From contig NZ_JAUSST010000007.1 in NCBI RefSeq assembly GCF_030812415.1, positions 186,001 to 250,000 on the forward strand: a stretch of DNA of 64,000 bases, written 5' to 3'. The notes beneath the pieces are model-generated. The model had not been told where the DNA came from. It worked only from the letters and a program-made list of their open reading frames with translations, and made no database searches. The first letter of the stretch is position 1. Every line of letters starts with the position of its first letter. Origin of the DNA: Paenibacillus harenae (lineage in GTDB: Bacteria > Bacillota > Bacilli > Paenibacillales > Paenibacillaceae). This document shows, piece by piece, positions 15,416-24,457 of the stretch. The translations under genes and the position numbers were made by a program.

Positions 15416-16978
15416 TTAACGCCGAAGCATGGTTTCCTGAAATTCACCGGGACTGACGCCGTAATACTGCTTGAATACGCTGCAGAAATACGAAATGTTG
15501 ATCATGCCTACCCGCTCCGCCACTTCCGACACTTTCAACTTGGTCATGCGCAGCAGTTCCTCCGATTTTCGCATGCGCGTCTCCATGATATATTGATGAA
15601 CGGTTTTGCCATTGGTTTTCTTGAACAGCACCCCGAGATGGTTTGGGGATACGAACACCTCATCGGCCAGCATGGACAAACTCAGGTCGTTAGAACCGAT
15701 CTTTTCCTCAATCAGGCGGATCGTCTTCTCGACGATGTAATCGGTCTTGTGAATCCGCCTGGTTTCCAATCGCGCGAACAAACCGTCGACGTAATCCCTG
15801 ACATAGCCGCACATTTCCCCGAGCCGGTTCATGCCCAACAACTCCTGGATGCGTCCCTTGTCCCCGCCGCGATCGTCCTCGATCATGGACAGGTCGATGA
15901 TCAAGCCGTTCATCAGCGTGGCGATATAATGCTTGCCGGCGCCGGTGTGGCTGCGGATGGAGGCGAACATGCGATCCAATTCCTTGTGAATGGCTGTCCC
16001 TTGCAGCGCGAGCATATGAAGCCGCACTTGGCGGGAAGCTTCCTGCCAAGCGGTCAGGAAGGCATACGACCGTTCTGTGTAGCTGTCCCGTGCCTCCGCC
16101 TCCATCTCGGACGTGACGACACCGGCAATTCCGTAGAACACCCCGTATTGTGCCGCGCTCAGCGCTTGCCGGTATGCAGTCCCGGAGTGGAGCAGACCGG
16201 GCGCGGAATTGCCTGTTCCGATCGTAAGGGGGAGCGGGGACAATGCCTTCCATAAACCAAGCAGCTGCTCGGCAATCCGACTCGTGTCGTCCGAAGCGGC
16301 TTGTTCCGTGAGCGGCACGACCGCGGTCACGGCGCCTGCAATCGAGTCGCAGGGAACCAGGTAACCCGACTCGTTAAAAAGGCGGCGGATCTCCTCGTCG
16401 GGCAGCGGCGTGGGTGGTACAATCACCATGACGCCGAGCGGCTTCGAGCAAAGCTCGACCTCCTTAACCGACAATTGTGCGATCACCTGTTCCGGGTTTC
16501 CCCGCCCCGTCAACAGATTGAGCAATAGTTTCTCCACCTCCATCCGTTCACCGGAGCGAAGCCTTCGTTGAATGTGCATCTCTTCCCGGCGGCGCGCACG
16601 GATCTGTTCGCACATCTTCAAGACACGAAGCATGGAGGTGCGCATCTCTTCTTCTTCCACCGGCTTGAGCACATAGTCGTCGGCATGCAAGGAGATTGCT
16701 TCACGCGTATATTCGAAATCGCTGTATCCCGTCAAGAAGACGATCCGGACATCCGGCAGTCTTTCGCGGATTTTTTGCGCCATCTCGAGTCCGTTCATGC
16801 CGGGCATGCGGATATCCGCGACGATGATGTCCGGCGCAAGCTCCATCGCTTTCTCATAGCCTTCGATCCCGTCGACGGCCGTACCCGCGATGGTGATGCC
16901 CATGGCGTTCCAGTCCAGGAAGTCGACCAGGCCTTCCCTCTCCCAGCGTTCATCTTCGACGATCAGGATAGAATACAT
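15416..16978 (-). CDS. YesN-type response regulator (receiver plus AraC HTH)
   Basis: 520 residues from ATG 16978 (GGAGTGAATCATCG just before it); the frame upstream of this lies inside the kinase gene. The receiver domain (1-120) has the acidic EDE pocket and phospho-acceptor Asp55 in IIVADIRMPG, and Lys in YVLKPVEEEE. A long middle linker is followed by an AraC/XylS double helix-turn-helix in the last 100 residues (LSLSMLADEVFVSPNHLGVL, then KVSEVAERVGMINISYFCSV). It should activate the sugar transporter genes upstream when phosphorylated by the adjacent kinase. Seven bases separate it from the kinase stop. Confidence 0.92.
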   Translation of the reverse strand: MYSILIVEDERWEREGLVDFLDWNAMGITIAGTAVDGIEGYEKAMELAPDIIVADIRMPGMNGLEMAQKIRERLPDVRIVFLTGYSDFEYTREAISLHADDYVLKPVEEEEMRTSMLRVLKMCEQIRARRREEMHIQRRLRSGERMEVEKLLLNLLTGRGNPEQVIAQLSVKEVELCSKPLGVMVIVPPTPLPDEEIRRLFNESGYLVPCDSIAGAVTAVVPLTEQAASDDTSRIAEQLLGLWKALSPLPLTIGTGNSAPGLLHSGTAYRQALSAAQYGVFYGIAGVVTSEMEAEARDSYTERSYAFLTAWQEASRQVRLHMLALQGTAIHKELDRMFASIRSHTGAGKHYIATLMNGLIIDLSMIEDDRGGDKGRIQELLGMNRLGEMCGYVRDYVDGLFARLETRRIHKTDYIVEKTIRLIEEKIGSNDLSLSMLADEVFVSPNHLGVLFKKTNGKTVHQYIMETRMRKSEELLRMTKLKVSEVAERVGMINISYFCSVFKQYYGVSPGEFQETMLRR

Positions 16979-16985
16979 CGATGAT

Positions 16986-18758
16986 TCACTCCTTCGGTAG
17001 CGTGATGTTGATCGAAGTGCCGACACCCGGCCGGCTGACGACCGCAACTTTGACTTCATCGCCGTAATAACCGCGCAGACGGTCGAGAATGTTCTTGAAG
17101 GCGTATCCGCTTCCGCTAGAGCGGCGGATCTGGCCGCTCAACATCGCCTGAACGCGCTCGCGCGGAATACCGACGCCGTCGTCGATCACCTGGAAGACCA
17201 AATGATTCGTGGTCTGATACGCTCTCACGATGATCGTGCCGTGACTTCGCTTTGGTTCAATACCGTGTGACAGGGCGTTCTCGACGAGCGGCTGCAAAAT
17301 GTTCTTTGGAATGGTATAGGGATACACCTTGTCATCCACGTCAAAAACGATATCGAACATATTCTCGAACCGGAATTTTTGGATCTGCGCATAGACGCGC
17401 ACCATTTCGATCTCATCGTATACGAGGATCGTCGATTTCCCCTTGTTCAACACGAGCCGGTAAAATTTCGCCATCGCATTGGCAATATTCGTGATCTCCG
17501 GCGATTGTACCTTGCGCGCCACCCACGAGATCGTAGCCAGCGTATTGTACAGAAAATGAGGATTGATCTGCGATTCCAGCGCCCGCAGTTCCGCCTCCTT
17601 CTCGACGATCCGGCTTTTGTACACCGTCTCCACGAGATCGTGGATGCGCCTGGTCATCGTGTTGAAGCTCTGCGCCATGAGCGTGAACTCGTCGTTCGAC
17701 TCAACTGGGACCGAGACGTCGAGCGAGCCTTCCCGCACTTCCCTCATCGCCCGTACGAGCACCTTCATCCTTCGAAGCAGCCGGGAGGTGATGCCGTATA
17801 CGATCAGGCAGAGGGCTAACAAAACCGCCAGCAGGACGAAGAACATTCTTGACCACGAATGCTTCATGCCGTCGATGAACGGACTGACCGGATAAATGCC
17901 CACAATGCGCAGATCGAGCCAGTCGAGAGGCGCCGAAATCACGATGGAGCGGACGCCCTTGACGTCCATGACCTGATCGAACTTGACGTCCCCGGGCAAG
18001 CCCTGCAATCCATAATCGGTCAGATCCGTCAGGCCGGACGATCCGGAGACCACCCTGCCGGAAGCGTCCACGACGAAGACATTTCCGCGATAATGGTCCT
18101 TCGAAGCTTTAAGAGAGGCAAAGAAATCATCGCGGTCGACTTCAATCTCCAGTATTCCGGCCATGTCGGTGTAACGGCTTGAGAGGATCTTGTGATCGTA
18201 GGAGAATACCTGCGTATGTCGGATCGACCCCGGGGAGGGGAGAAGGACATGCTCGTTATGAAGTCCCCTCCATCGTGTGATCCGGTGCATGTCTTGAATG
18301 AACGGCGCATAAGAAGGTTCCGCCTCGATCCTTGAGAGGTGGTAAAACCCGTCATACAGCTCGGGAAGCGATTGGTTCTTTACGTAGATCCGGATGGAAT
18401 GGAGATACTTATTTTGCAGGAACATACTGCCGATAATCGGGGCAATGTTGTCCCGGTATTCTTGCGATTGATAAGGCTGGCTCAAAAACGGGCTGCCAAG
18501 AAAATTCTGGATGCTCGGACTGGACGCGATGAGCTCCGAGAGAGACTGCACCATGGTCACTTTCTGAGAAAGACTGTCCTTCATCTGCTGGACATCTTGC
18601 ATCATCAAGATTTTCCCTTGATCGATGGCTGCCTGCGAAGCTTGATCATACAGGATGAATCCCATAAACCCCATGGAAGCCGTCAAGCTTGACAGGAAGG
18701 TGATGACGAACTTCGCTTTGACGCTCAATTGTTTCGGAAATCGAATCGCATTACGCAT
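16986..18758 (-). CDS. YesM-type sensor histidine kinase
   Basis: About 590 residues from ATG 18758, preceded by CTGGAG; a GTG three codons earlier is less likely. There are two membrane helices (near 12-35 and 285-310) enclosing an extracellular dCache-like sensor, then HAMP, then the His_kinase domain (SQINPHFLYNTLATISWVAR with the phospho-His) and an HATPase domain (LVENALSHGIEPK, VIDDGVGIPRE). Such kinases usually sense oligosaccharides, often through contact with the cognate binding lipoprotein, whose gene lies just upstream. Two hairpins separate the two genes, so the kinase is likely expressed at a lower level. Confidence 0.92.
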   Translation of the reverse strand: MRNAIRFPKQLSVKAKFVITFLSSLTASMGFMGFILYDQASQAAIDQGKILMMQDVQQMKDSLSQKVTMVQSLSELIASSPSIQNFLGSPFLSQPYQSQEYRDNIAPIIGSMFLQNKYLHSIRIYVKNQSLPELYDGFYHLSRIEAEPSYAPFIQDMHRITRWRGLHNEHVLLPSPGSIRHTQVFSYDHKILSSRYTDMAGILEIEVDRDDFFASLKASKDHYRGNVFVVDASGRVVSGSSGLTDLTDYGLQGLPGDVKFDQVMDVKGVRSIVISAPLDWLDLRIVGIYPVSPFIDGMKHSWSRMFFVLLAVLLALCLIVYGITSRLLRRMKVLVRAMREVREGSLDVSVPVESNDEFTLMAQSFNTMTRRIHDLVETVYKSRIVEKEAELRALESQINPHFLYNTLATISWVARKVQSPEITNIANAMAKFYRLVLNKGKSTILVYDEIEMVRVYAQIQKFRFENMFDIVFDVDDKVYPYTIPKNILQPLVENALSHGIEPKRSHGTIIVRAYQTTNHLVFQVIDDGVGIPRERVQAMLSGQIRRSSGSGYAFKNILDRLRGYYGDEVKVAVVSRPGVGTSINITLPKE

Positions 18759-18829
18759 CGGGACCACTCCAGCGGCTCATGTATCAGTTCTGTCCTCATC
18801 GTAACATATTCAGCCCGCAAAAACAGTCA

Positions 18830-18909
18830 GGAGTCTGTCCGAGGAATCTGTTTTTTCGTCGGACAGACTCCAAGCTTTCCGCATCCGATTGCACGGATTA
18901 GGAAAGCTT
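18830..18909 (-). terminator. Two hairpins between binding-protein and kinase genes
   Basis: Stem 1 pairs TCGGACAGACTCC with its inverse (18830-18842 and 18859-18871). Stem 2 pairs AAGCTTTCC (18872-18880) with GGAAAGCTT (18901-18909) and has a nested stem. There is no long T-run, so partial termination or stabilisation of the lipoprotein transcript's 3' end is more likely than full termination. Confidence 0.6.
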
Positions 18910-18933
18910 GTGTTTAGCGATATGCTTCTTTTA

Positions 18934-20718
18934 TTACTTCTTGTACATCGTGGCTACGGTATTCTCGTACTGATCGGCTTGCCACTTGATGACGTCGTCA
19001 TAACCTAGACCTTTTGCTTTCGTCATCATGTCCTGCTTCAGCTTGTTGAATTGATCGTCGCTCTTCGCGAACATCATCTGCCAGGAATATTGCTTGATGA
19101 CCTTGCCCACTTCGCCGCGCTTCAGCTTGATGTCGGCAGGCTCTTCGGCAGGCGGTTTCCCATTGAAGAACGCGGGGTGAACGGAAATCAAGTCATGCTT
19201 CACGACGTATTGCTTCTGGGTGAGCACACCCATGGCGTCGCTCCAGCTCTTGGTTACCGGATCCGGATTGTGCTCCAGGTACGATGTCCACAGAGTATAA
19301 TCATACGGCTCGCCCGTCTCTGGATTGATCATCGTCAAAGCGAGCGTGGCATTATTGAGCTGGTTCGTGCCGTCCTTAAAGTTGCCGCCGCCGTATTGAT
19401 CCGGGATCGGAACGTTATTTGCCGGCAGCGCTTTGTAACCCAGATCGGTCAGCTCAGGCTTGCCTTTGCTGTTCAGATCCCAGAGCAAGCCTTTCGGCCC
19501 GTAATTGGACTCTGCAATGCCTTCCGGCGTGTAAAGCCAATTCACGAACTGCATGACGCGCTCGGGGTACTTCGTCTTTGCGCCAATCGCCCAGATACCG
19601 TTGCTGCCGTAAGGATTATATCCTCCGGACCAGACCTTCTGGGTATCGATAGGAACATACTTGAAACCTTTGCCCGCATTCAGATGTTCCGGCGTATTGT
19701 AGACATTGGACGCCCACGGGAATTGGGCAGCGAGAATCTGTCCATCCTTATACTTATCACTGACATTGCTGAACTTCTGCGTCAAGGAGTCCGGGTCAAG
19801 CAATCCCATCTTGTTGGCCTTATAGAAGAAATCCAAGCCTTGCATGTAGTAGCTGTTGTCGTCCAGCATGCCTTGCCAGCTATTCGAGTCGGCTTTCGTA
19901 AGGATCAGGCTGTTGTTGTTGTAGTTGTCACCTTCCGCATAGCCGAACAATTGAGCAGTAACCTTCGCGTTCATCGAGTAGTCGCTGTCCCAATCGGACC
20001 ATAGCGAGAAGCCGTACGTCGGTTTGCCGGAATCGCTCTTCGGTGCCAGCTGTTGCATTTGCTTGAGAACGTTCAGAAGATCATCCAGATTTTTGATTTT
20101 CGGACTGCCCAGCTGCTGGTACAAGTCCCAACGGAGATTGGGTCCGAAGCCCATGTCTGAGCCTTCACTCGGACCGGTTCCGCTGCCGACGTTGCCGCCG
20201 ACGCCGTAGATGGCCGTGCCGCCGCCGAACATAGCGCTGTTCGCTTTCAGCGCTTCGGGCGCGTATTTCTTGATGTCTTGACCGTACTTGTCAAGCAAGC
20301 CGTTCTTGTTCCAATCGAGGAGCAAGCCCGCCTTGATAGCATCGGTATAATCCTTGCCGCCGAGGCCGATGACGAGATCCCCCAGGTCTCCCGAAACCAT
20401 CTGCGTGGCGACCTTCTGCCCGCCGCCCGTCAGGTTGGGAGCGATGATGTTTAACTTGATGTGGAACTTGTCGTTGACCAGCTTGCCGAACCAGCCGGAT
20501 TGAATCCCGGCATAGTTGGCCAAGTTGTCGAATACGGTCAACGTGATATCCGGCAGATTGGAAGCATCCGTCTTGCCTGTGTCCGCGCTTGTCTGCGGCG
20601 TGGTCGTCGAGCCGTTGCCCGTCGGATTGTTGGTGCCGCCGCCTCCGCATGCTGACAACAAGACCAGCATCGCAGACATCAGAACGGCGAGGCCTGTCCT
20701 TTTCTTCTCTTTGTTCAT
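18934..20718 (-). CDS. Sugar ABC transporter substrate-binding lipoprotein (LplA/YtcQ-like)
   Basis: 594 residues from ATG 20718, chosen for AAAGGAGG 10 bases upstream; the open frame extends 34 codons further without such a site. There is a lipoprotein signal (AVLMSAMLVLLSAC, Cys24), then a Gly/Asn/Thr linker and a family 1 solute-binding fold (VTAQLFGY, WASNVYNTPEHLNAGKGFKY, ERVMQFVNWLYTPEGIA). The large size is typical of the LplA/YtcQ group, which serves oligosaccharides from plant polymers. It follows two permease genes in the standard order. No ATPase gene is present, as usual; these systems share MsmX-type ATPases. Confidence 0.92.
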   Translation of the reverse strand: MNKEKKRTGLAVLMSAMLVLLSACGGGGTNNPTGNGSTTTPQTSADTGKTDASNLPDITLTVFDNLANYAGIQSGWFGKLVNDKFHIKLNIIAPNLTGGGQKVATQMVSGDLGDLVIGLGGKDYTDAIKAGLLLDWNKNGLLDKYGQDIKKYAPEALKANSAMFGGGTAIYGVGGNVGSGTGPSEGSDMGFGPNLRWDLYQQLGSPKIKNLDDLLNVLKQMQQLAPKSDSGKPTYGFSLWSDWDSDYSMNAKVTAQLFGYAEGDNYNNNSLILTKADSNSWQGMLDDNSYYMQGLDFFYKANKMGLLDPDSLTQKFSNVSDKYKDGQILAAQFPWASNVYNTPEHLNAGKGFKYVPIDTQKVWSGGYNPYGSNGIWAIGAKTKYPERVMQFVNWLYTPEGIAESNYGPKGLLWDLNSKGKPELTDLGYKALPANNVPIPDQYGGGNFKDGTNQLNNATLALTMINPETGEPYDYTLWTSYLEHNPDPVTKSWSDAMGVLTQKQYVVKHDLISVHPAFFNGKPPAEEPADIKLKRGEVGKVIKQYSWQMMFAKSDDQFNKLKQDMMTKAKGLGYDDVIKWQADQYENTVATMYKK

Positions 20719-20863
20719 GTGTGTTGAAACCTCCTTTTGGATTATCCAGCCTTCTTTCTCATGGGCATTGCCCTCAAGCCGAGTCATTTCCCGGCTCATG
20801 TAAAGCGTTATCAGAAGCATGCATCACCTCCTCAACAGAATAATGGGGAACCGGGAAGGGAAA

Positions 20864-21754
20864 TCACCCCTTCACGGCCCCGAGCATGATGCCTTTGACG
20901 AAATAACGCTGGAAGAACGGATAGACGAGCAGGATTGGCGCGACGACAACCATCGAGACTGTGGTCCGGATTGAAGTAGCCGTCGGCATCTCCGCCAGAT
21001 TCATATGCTGCATTCCGGACGACTGCTTCATCAATTGGGCAAGTGAAGTCGCCTCGTTCATGTAGCGATACAGAATGAACTGGAGCGTGAACAGCTTCGG
21101 ATTGGAAACCAGGAACAGATTGTCGAAAAAGGTGTTCCATTGGGCCACCGCCGAGAAGATCGCGATCGTAGCCAGAATCGGCGTAATGAGCGGCATGACA
21201 ATTTGCCAGAAAATTCTCAGATGTCCCGCCCCGTCGATCATCGCCGATTCCTGCAAGGCCGCCGGGGTGGATTCGATGAACGTTTTGACCAGAATGACAT
21301 TAAATGGTGAAACGATCGCCGGCAAAATGTAAGCCAAGAAATTATTGGTCAAGTGGAGATTATACATGATAAGGAACCACGGAATCAGACCGGCACTGAA
21401 ATACATCGAAATAACGACGAAACGATACCAGAACCGGCGTCCCCACATCATGTCTTTCGTGAACAGAAAACCGAGAAATGCCGAGGCGAACACGGTCAAA
21501 ACCGCGCCGAGTACGGTGCGCGACACCGAAATGAAGGTAGCAAAGGCGATGCCGGGAATCTGGAATACATTGGCATAGTTGCTGAATTGTATGCCTTTCG
21601 GGTAGAACAAGATCAACCCGTTGCTGCTCAGGTCGTTGTTGCTGATCGTATTGATGAACAAATAATAAAAAGGAAAGAAGCAGGCCAATGTGAACAGGAT
21701 CATGATGGTGTAATTCAGTATGTCAAATAAGGTGAATTTGGTTCGTTTACCCAT
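20864..21754 (-). CDS. Sugar ABC transporter permease (LplC/YtcP-like)
   Basis: 296 residues from ATG 21754 (AAAGGAG 12 bases upstream). There are six predicted helices, the first at FDILNYTIMILFTLACFF. The MetI-type cytoplasmic loop with the EAA motif (ALQESAMIDGAGHLRIFWQI) would contact the ATPase. The C-terminus RYFVKGIMLGAVKG is characteristic of the LplC group. It works as a heterodimer with the permease encoded just upstream. Confidence 0.93.
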   Translation of the reverse strand: MGKRTKFTLFDILNYTIMILFTLACFFPFYYLFINTISNNDLSSNGLILFYPKGIQFSNYANVFQIPGIAFATFISVSRTVLGAVLTVFASAFLGFLFTKDMMWGRRFWYRFVVISMYFSAGLIPWFLIMYNLHLTNNFLAYILPAIVSPFNVILVKTFIESTPAALQESAMIDGAGHLRIFWQIVMPLITPILATIAIFSAVAQWNTFFDNLFLVSNPKLFTLQFILYRYMNEATSLAQLMKQSSGMQHMNLAEMPTATSIRTTVSMVVVAPILLVYPFFQRYFVKGIMLGAVKG

Positions 21755-21790
21755 TGAGGTGTATTCTCCTTTCGATTGCACTTGCCGGTT

Positions 21791-22747
21791 CTAGACTACG
21801 CCTTCTCCACGAACAAGTTTGGATAAGCTGTTGGCTGCGAAGAAGAGGATCAGACTGACCAAAGACTTTAAGATGCTGACCGCAGTCGCGAACCCGTAAT
21901 TACCGTTCGCCATCCCGACATTGTATACGTACAGATCGAGCACTTCGATATGATTCATGTTCATCGCGTTGGAGAACACGAAGAACTGATCGAACCCGGC
22001 ATTAATAAAGCTCGCAATCGACAGGACGAGCAATACGAAGTAGGTGGACATGATGCCCGGTACGGTCACGTGCCAGATCAGGCGGAAGCGTCCGGCGCCG
22101 TCCACCCTAGCCGCTTCGTACAATTCCGGGTCGATTCCGGTGATCGCAGCGATGTATAGGATCGCTCCCCAGCCAAGGCCTTTCCACACTTCCCAGAGCG
22201 TCATCCGCAGCCACACATGTTCGCTGGAGGCAAGAATGTTCGTCGGTTGTTCGATCCAATTCAACTTGAACAACAGATTGTTCACGAAACCGTTATCGAC
22301 GGAAAACAGCATGAACGCGAACGAATAGACCAACACCCAGCTAATAAAGTTCGGCAACGTAGTAATCGTCTGGACGATCCGCTTGAACGCAGAATTCCTG
22401 ATCTCCGTCAAGAGGATTGCAAAGATAACCGGAAGAACCGACGTCAGCATACCCAATCCGCTGAAGGCGAACGTGTTGGTCAGAACCCGGTACAATTCCT
22501 GGCGCTGGATAGGATTCGAAACCATCGAGGTGAACCAATAAAAGCCCATGAACTTACTCTGGGACAGCGGAATGCCCGGCCGGAAGTCATAGAAGGCATA
22601 AATCCACCCGAATAGCGGCAGGTAGGAAAACAAAAGCACCAAAATCAGAAATGGTGACGCCATCAAAAAGAGCTTGTATTTGTCCCTGGACTGGAATCGT
22701 TTTCTCACGATCGAGGAATTCGTAACTTTCGTCAGGCTGGCATTCAT
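21791..22747 (-). CDS. Sugar ABC transporter permease (LplB/YteP-like)
   Basis: 318 residues. The basic N-terminus is followed by six helices (LFLMASPFLILVLLFSYLPL first), and the EAA loop reads ELYEAARVDGAGRFRLIWHV. The LplB group always pairs with an LplC-type partner, here 36 bases downstream. ATG at 22747 follows AGGGGGAG. First gene of the five-gene uptake and sensing operon. Confidence 0.93.
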   Translation of the reverse strand: MNASLTKVTNSSIVRKRFQSRDKYKLFLMASPFLILVLLFSYLPLFGWIYAFYDFRPGIPLSQSKFMGFYWFTSMVSNPIQRQELYRVLTNTFAFSGLGMLTSVLPVIFAILLTEIRNSAFKRIVQTITTLPNFISWVLVYSFAFMLFSVDNGFVNNLLFKLNWIEQPTNILASSEHVWLRMTLWEVWKGLGWGAILYIAAITGIDPELYEAARVDGAGRFRLIWHVTVPGIMSTYFVLLVLSIASFINAGFDQFFVFSNAMNMNHIEVLDLYVYNVGMANGNYGFATAVSILKSLVSLILFFAANSLSKLVRGEGVV

Positions 22748-22777
22748 CTTACTCCCCCTATTTATTTGATAACTTAA

Positions 22778-22805
22778 ATTATAAGGAAATATGAAAACGC
22801 TTTAT
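22778..22805 (-). promoter_or_regulatory. Promoter of the sugar operon with a cre-like site
   Basis: On the minus strand a TATAAT (22778-22783) precedes the first permease gene by about 30 bases. Plus-strand 22792-22805, TGAAAACGCTTTAT, matches 12 of 14 positions of the CcpA cre consensus and overlaps the expected -35 area, so catabolite repression is plausible. No clear -35 is visible, consistent with an activator-dependent promoter. Confidence 0.5.
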
Positions 22806-23523
22806 ATATCAATAAATCACTTCCATGTCAAAATACCACGAATTTAATTCTTGATTTCATATTCATCACCCTCCTATAGATGATGGCGGCGACGAAAGGA
22901 AAAAGCCACCGTCAATGGCGGTTCCGATTTCACCGACAAAGAAAGTGGCTGATGACAGCTATGAACAGAAGCAAATGCCAAAAGTCATCATTTAGCACCG
23001 ATACCTTTTTCTTGTCCATATAACCTGTCAACAATAAATATGAGCAAATAGATTACCATAATATGTCCGGTTGTATACGCTAAAAACGAAAGTTTTTTCA
23101 TCACAACATAATCAAATTGAAAATATCTAATCAGTTCATTAAGTATGTGTTATGGAACAACAGCTAAAGCGTCCACAACCAAAGTGCCGCTGACCACCTC
23201 TAACTGGGGTCCCGCCAACATTTTAACGAAAATATACGCTAAGCCGATAACATTCGAAGGCTTAGCGTATTTTCTTACTCTAAGCTAATCCGGCCCACTG
23301 GTCATTCAACTTCCTGTTGTTTCAGCGGTCGTAATGAACTGAGGGACATATTCTGCTTGAAATTGAATTTGTATTCGTACGTGAGGGACATCCGTACAAA
23401 ACATCTCATTTTGTGAAGATGTAAAAAAAGGGAGCTGCCGCGGCAGCTCCTTCTTCGTTTGTATAGACACAAAGCGTGAATACTGTGTTATCTGACGTAA
23501 TTGGACCACTTTGATTATTCCTT
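22806..23523. other. Intergenic region with hairpins, no gene
   Basis: About 720 bases inside the composite. It holds a strong hairpin (ATACGCTAAGCC at 23234-23245 with its inverse at 23259-23270, then T-rich) and a palindrome at 23431-23450. Short open frames have no ribosome site or domain. The word TACGCTAA, also found in the Tn3-type ends, recurs here. Confidence 0.5.
23424..23450 (-). terminator. Bidirectional terminator
   Basis: The perfect palindrome GGAGCTGCCGCGGCAGCTCC (23431-23450) is flanked by a run of A on the left (T-run in minus sense) and TTCTTCGTTT on the right. It lies about 75 bases past the phosphatase stop. Confidence 0.75.
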
Positions 23524-24162
23524 CTAAAGATCGGTTACCTTGATACCTCTAATTGAGTTAACAATAATGTCTGCCTTTGATAGATCTTGATTCCCTGAGT
23601 TTTGGTTTATAAATCCAAAACATTTCATTCCAGCAGATTTTGCGGATTGAATTCCATTTTTTGAATCTTCAAGAACAATACATTCAGACGGATCGACTCC
23701 CAAAAGTTTTGCAGCTTCTAAATAGACATCCGGTTCTGGCTTGCCTTTTGCTACTTCTTCGCCACTAACTATGCAATCGAAATACTCCAGTATTTTAAAC
23801 TTTAATAATACTTCGTTAATAAATTTGATCGGAGAAGAAGAAGCTATTCCTAATAAAATATTGAGCTTTTTAAGTTCTAAAATTAATTCATATATGCCAT
23901 TAATTGGACCGATTTCAGTTGATCTTATCAATTCAATTTTTAATGAAAGTTGATATTCAATGATCTCAGATACCGAATGTGAGATATTGAATTTTTGTTT
24001 CAGAATCTTCCACATTTCTGGATTGGTCATTCCTACAAATTCATCTAGCTCATGAGGGGAAATAGTAACCCCAAAAAAATTCATTGTTTTAACATCAATA
24101 TCAAAATGTATTGGTTCACTATCAATGATGACGCCATCCATATCAAAAATAAAAGCTTTCAA
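23524..24162 (-). CDS. HAD phosphatase, beta-phosphoglucomutase-like
   Basis: 212 residues from TTG 24162, preceded by GGGAG 8 bases upstream. The open frame extends into the adjacent miniature element, but that part is not native. HAD motif I FDMDGVIIDSEPIH, motif II GIASSSP, motif III the Lys of GKPEPDVYLEAAKLL, motif IV VLEDSKNGIQSAKSAG. The helical C1 cap matches the PgmB/YniC group, which isomerises beta-glucose-1-phosphate or removes phosphate from hexose phosphates. Its AT-rich composition resembles the GH43 gene. The start is 56 bases from the miniature element, which may supply its promoter. Confidence 0.87.
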   Translation of the reverse strand: MKAFIFDMDGVIIDSEPIHFDIDVKTMNFFGVTISPHELDEFVGMTNPEMWKILKQKFNISHSVSEIIEYQLSLKIELIRSTEIGPINGIYELILELKKLNILLGIASSSPIKFINEVLLKFKILEYFDCIVSGEEVAKGKPEPDVYLEAAKLLGVDPSECIVLEDSKNGIQSAKSAGMKCFGFINQNSGNQDLSKADIIVNSIRGIKVTDL

Positions 24163-24218
24163 TATTTCATCTCCCTGCAATTCGAATTTGTTCAGGAACC
24201 TCGTCAACTTTCCGTGTA

Positions 24219-24452
24219 GGGGTATCGCCAACAAAACGCGGATTTCGTACGCTAAAGGATAAAAACTCAGTAAAATAGCTATTTTTCCATACGCTAAAGG
24301 ATGCAATACAAAGGCAATTGGGTTGTGTAATTCTCGCTTTAACAACAACCGTTTCAATGACCTTAACGTAACACAATTTAACCAATTATGGCCGGATCAC
24401 GATACAACACAATTGTAAGCGTACGTTTTTCGCGTTTTGCTGTCTCTACCCT
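24219..24452. mobile_element. TIME-like miniature element, copy 2 (234 bp)
   Basis: The same 234 bases as 10986-11219 in the same orientation, with two differences: A instead of G at 24360, and T instead of C at the last base. Its outer flank (ATATT) duplicates that of copy 1's outer flank, whereas the inner flanks (GTGTA here, AATAA at copy 1) do not match. Confidence 0.85.
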
Positions 24453-24457
24453 ATATT

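Larger units (their letters stand above)
10986..24452. mobile_element. 13.47-kb composite insertion bounded by two TIME-like elements
   Basis: The block is flanked by ATATT at 10981-10985 and 24453-24457 and bounded by two 234-bp Tn3-type miniature elements in the same orientation. Removing it plus one ATATT restores the response regulator frame exactly (CAT ATT GGA ATA GTC). A 5-bp duplication is the Tn3-family hallmark. The block holds the sugar transport and sensing cluster, GH43 and GH31 genes, a phosphatase gene and transposase debris. The two outer ends mobilised together would explain it. The alternative is homologous recombination of a circle into a single resident element. Confidence 0.8.

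Noticed and set aside
15377..16255. Plus-strand open frame of about 290 codons opposite the YesN-type regulator
   Set aside because: Antisense shadow; the minus strand encodes the receiver and AraC domains in full.
23070..23270. Repeated TACGCTAA words near copy 2 of the miniature element as a third Tn3-type end
   Set aside because: Only the short inner word matches; no GGGG tip or 38-bp repeat can be aligned, and one occurrence is part of a terminator hairpin.
23306..23509. 67-codon minus-strand frame
   Set aside because: It runs through the strong palindromic terminator at 23431-23450 and has no ribosome site.
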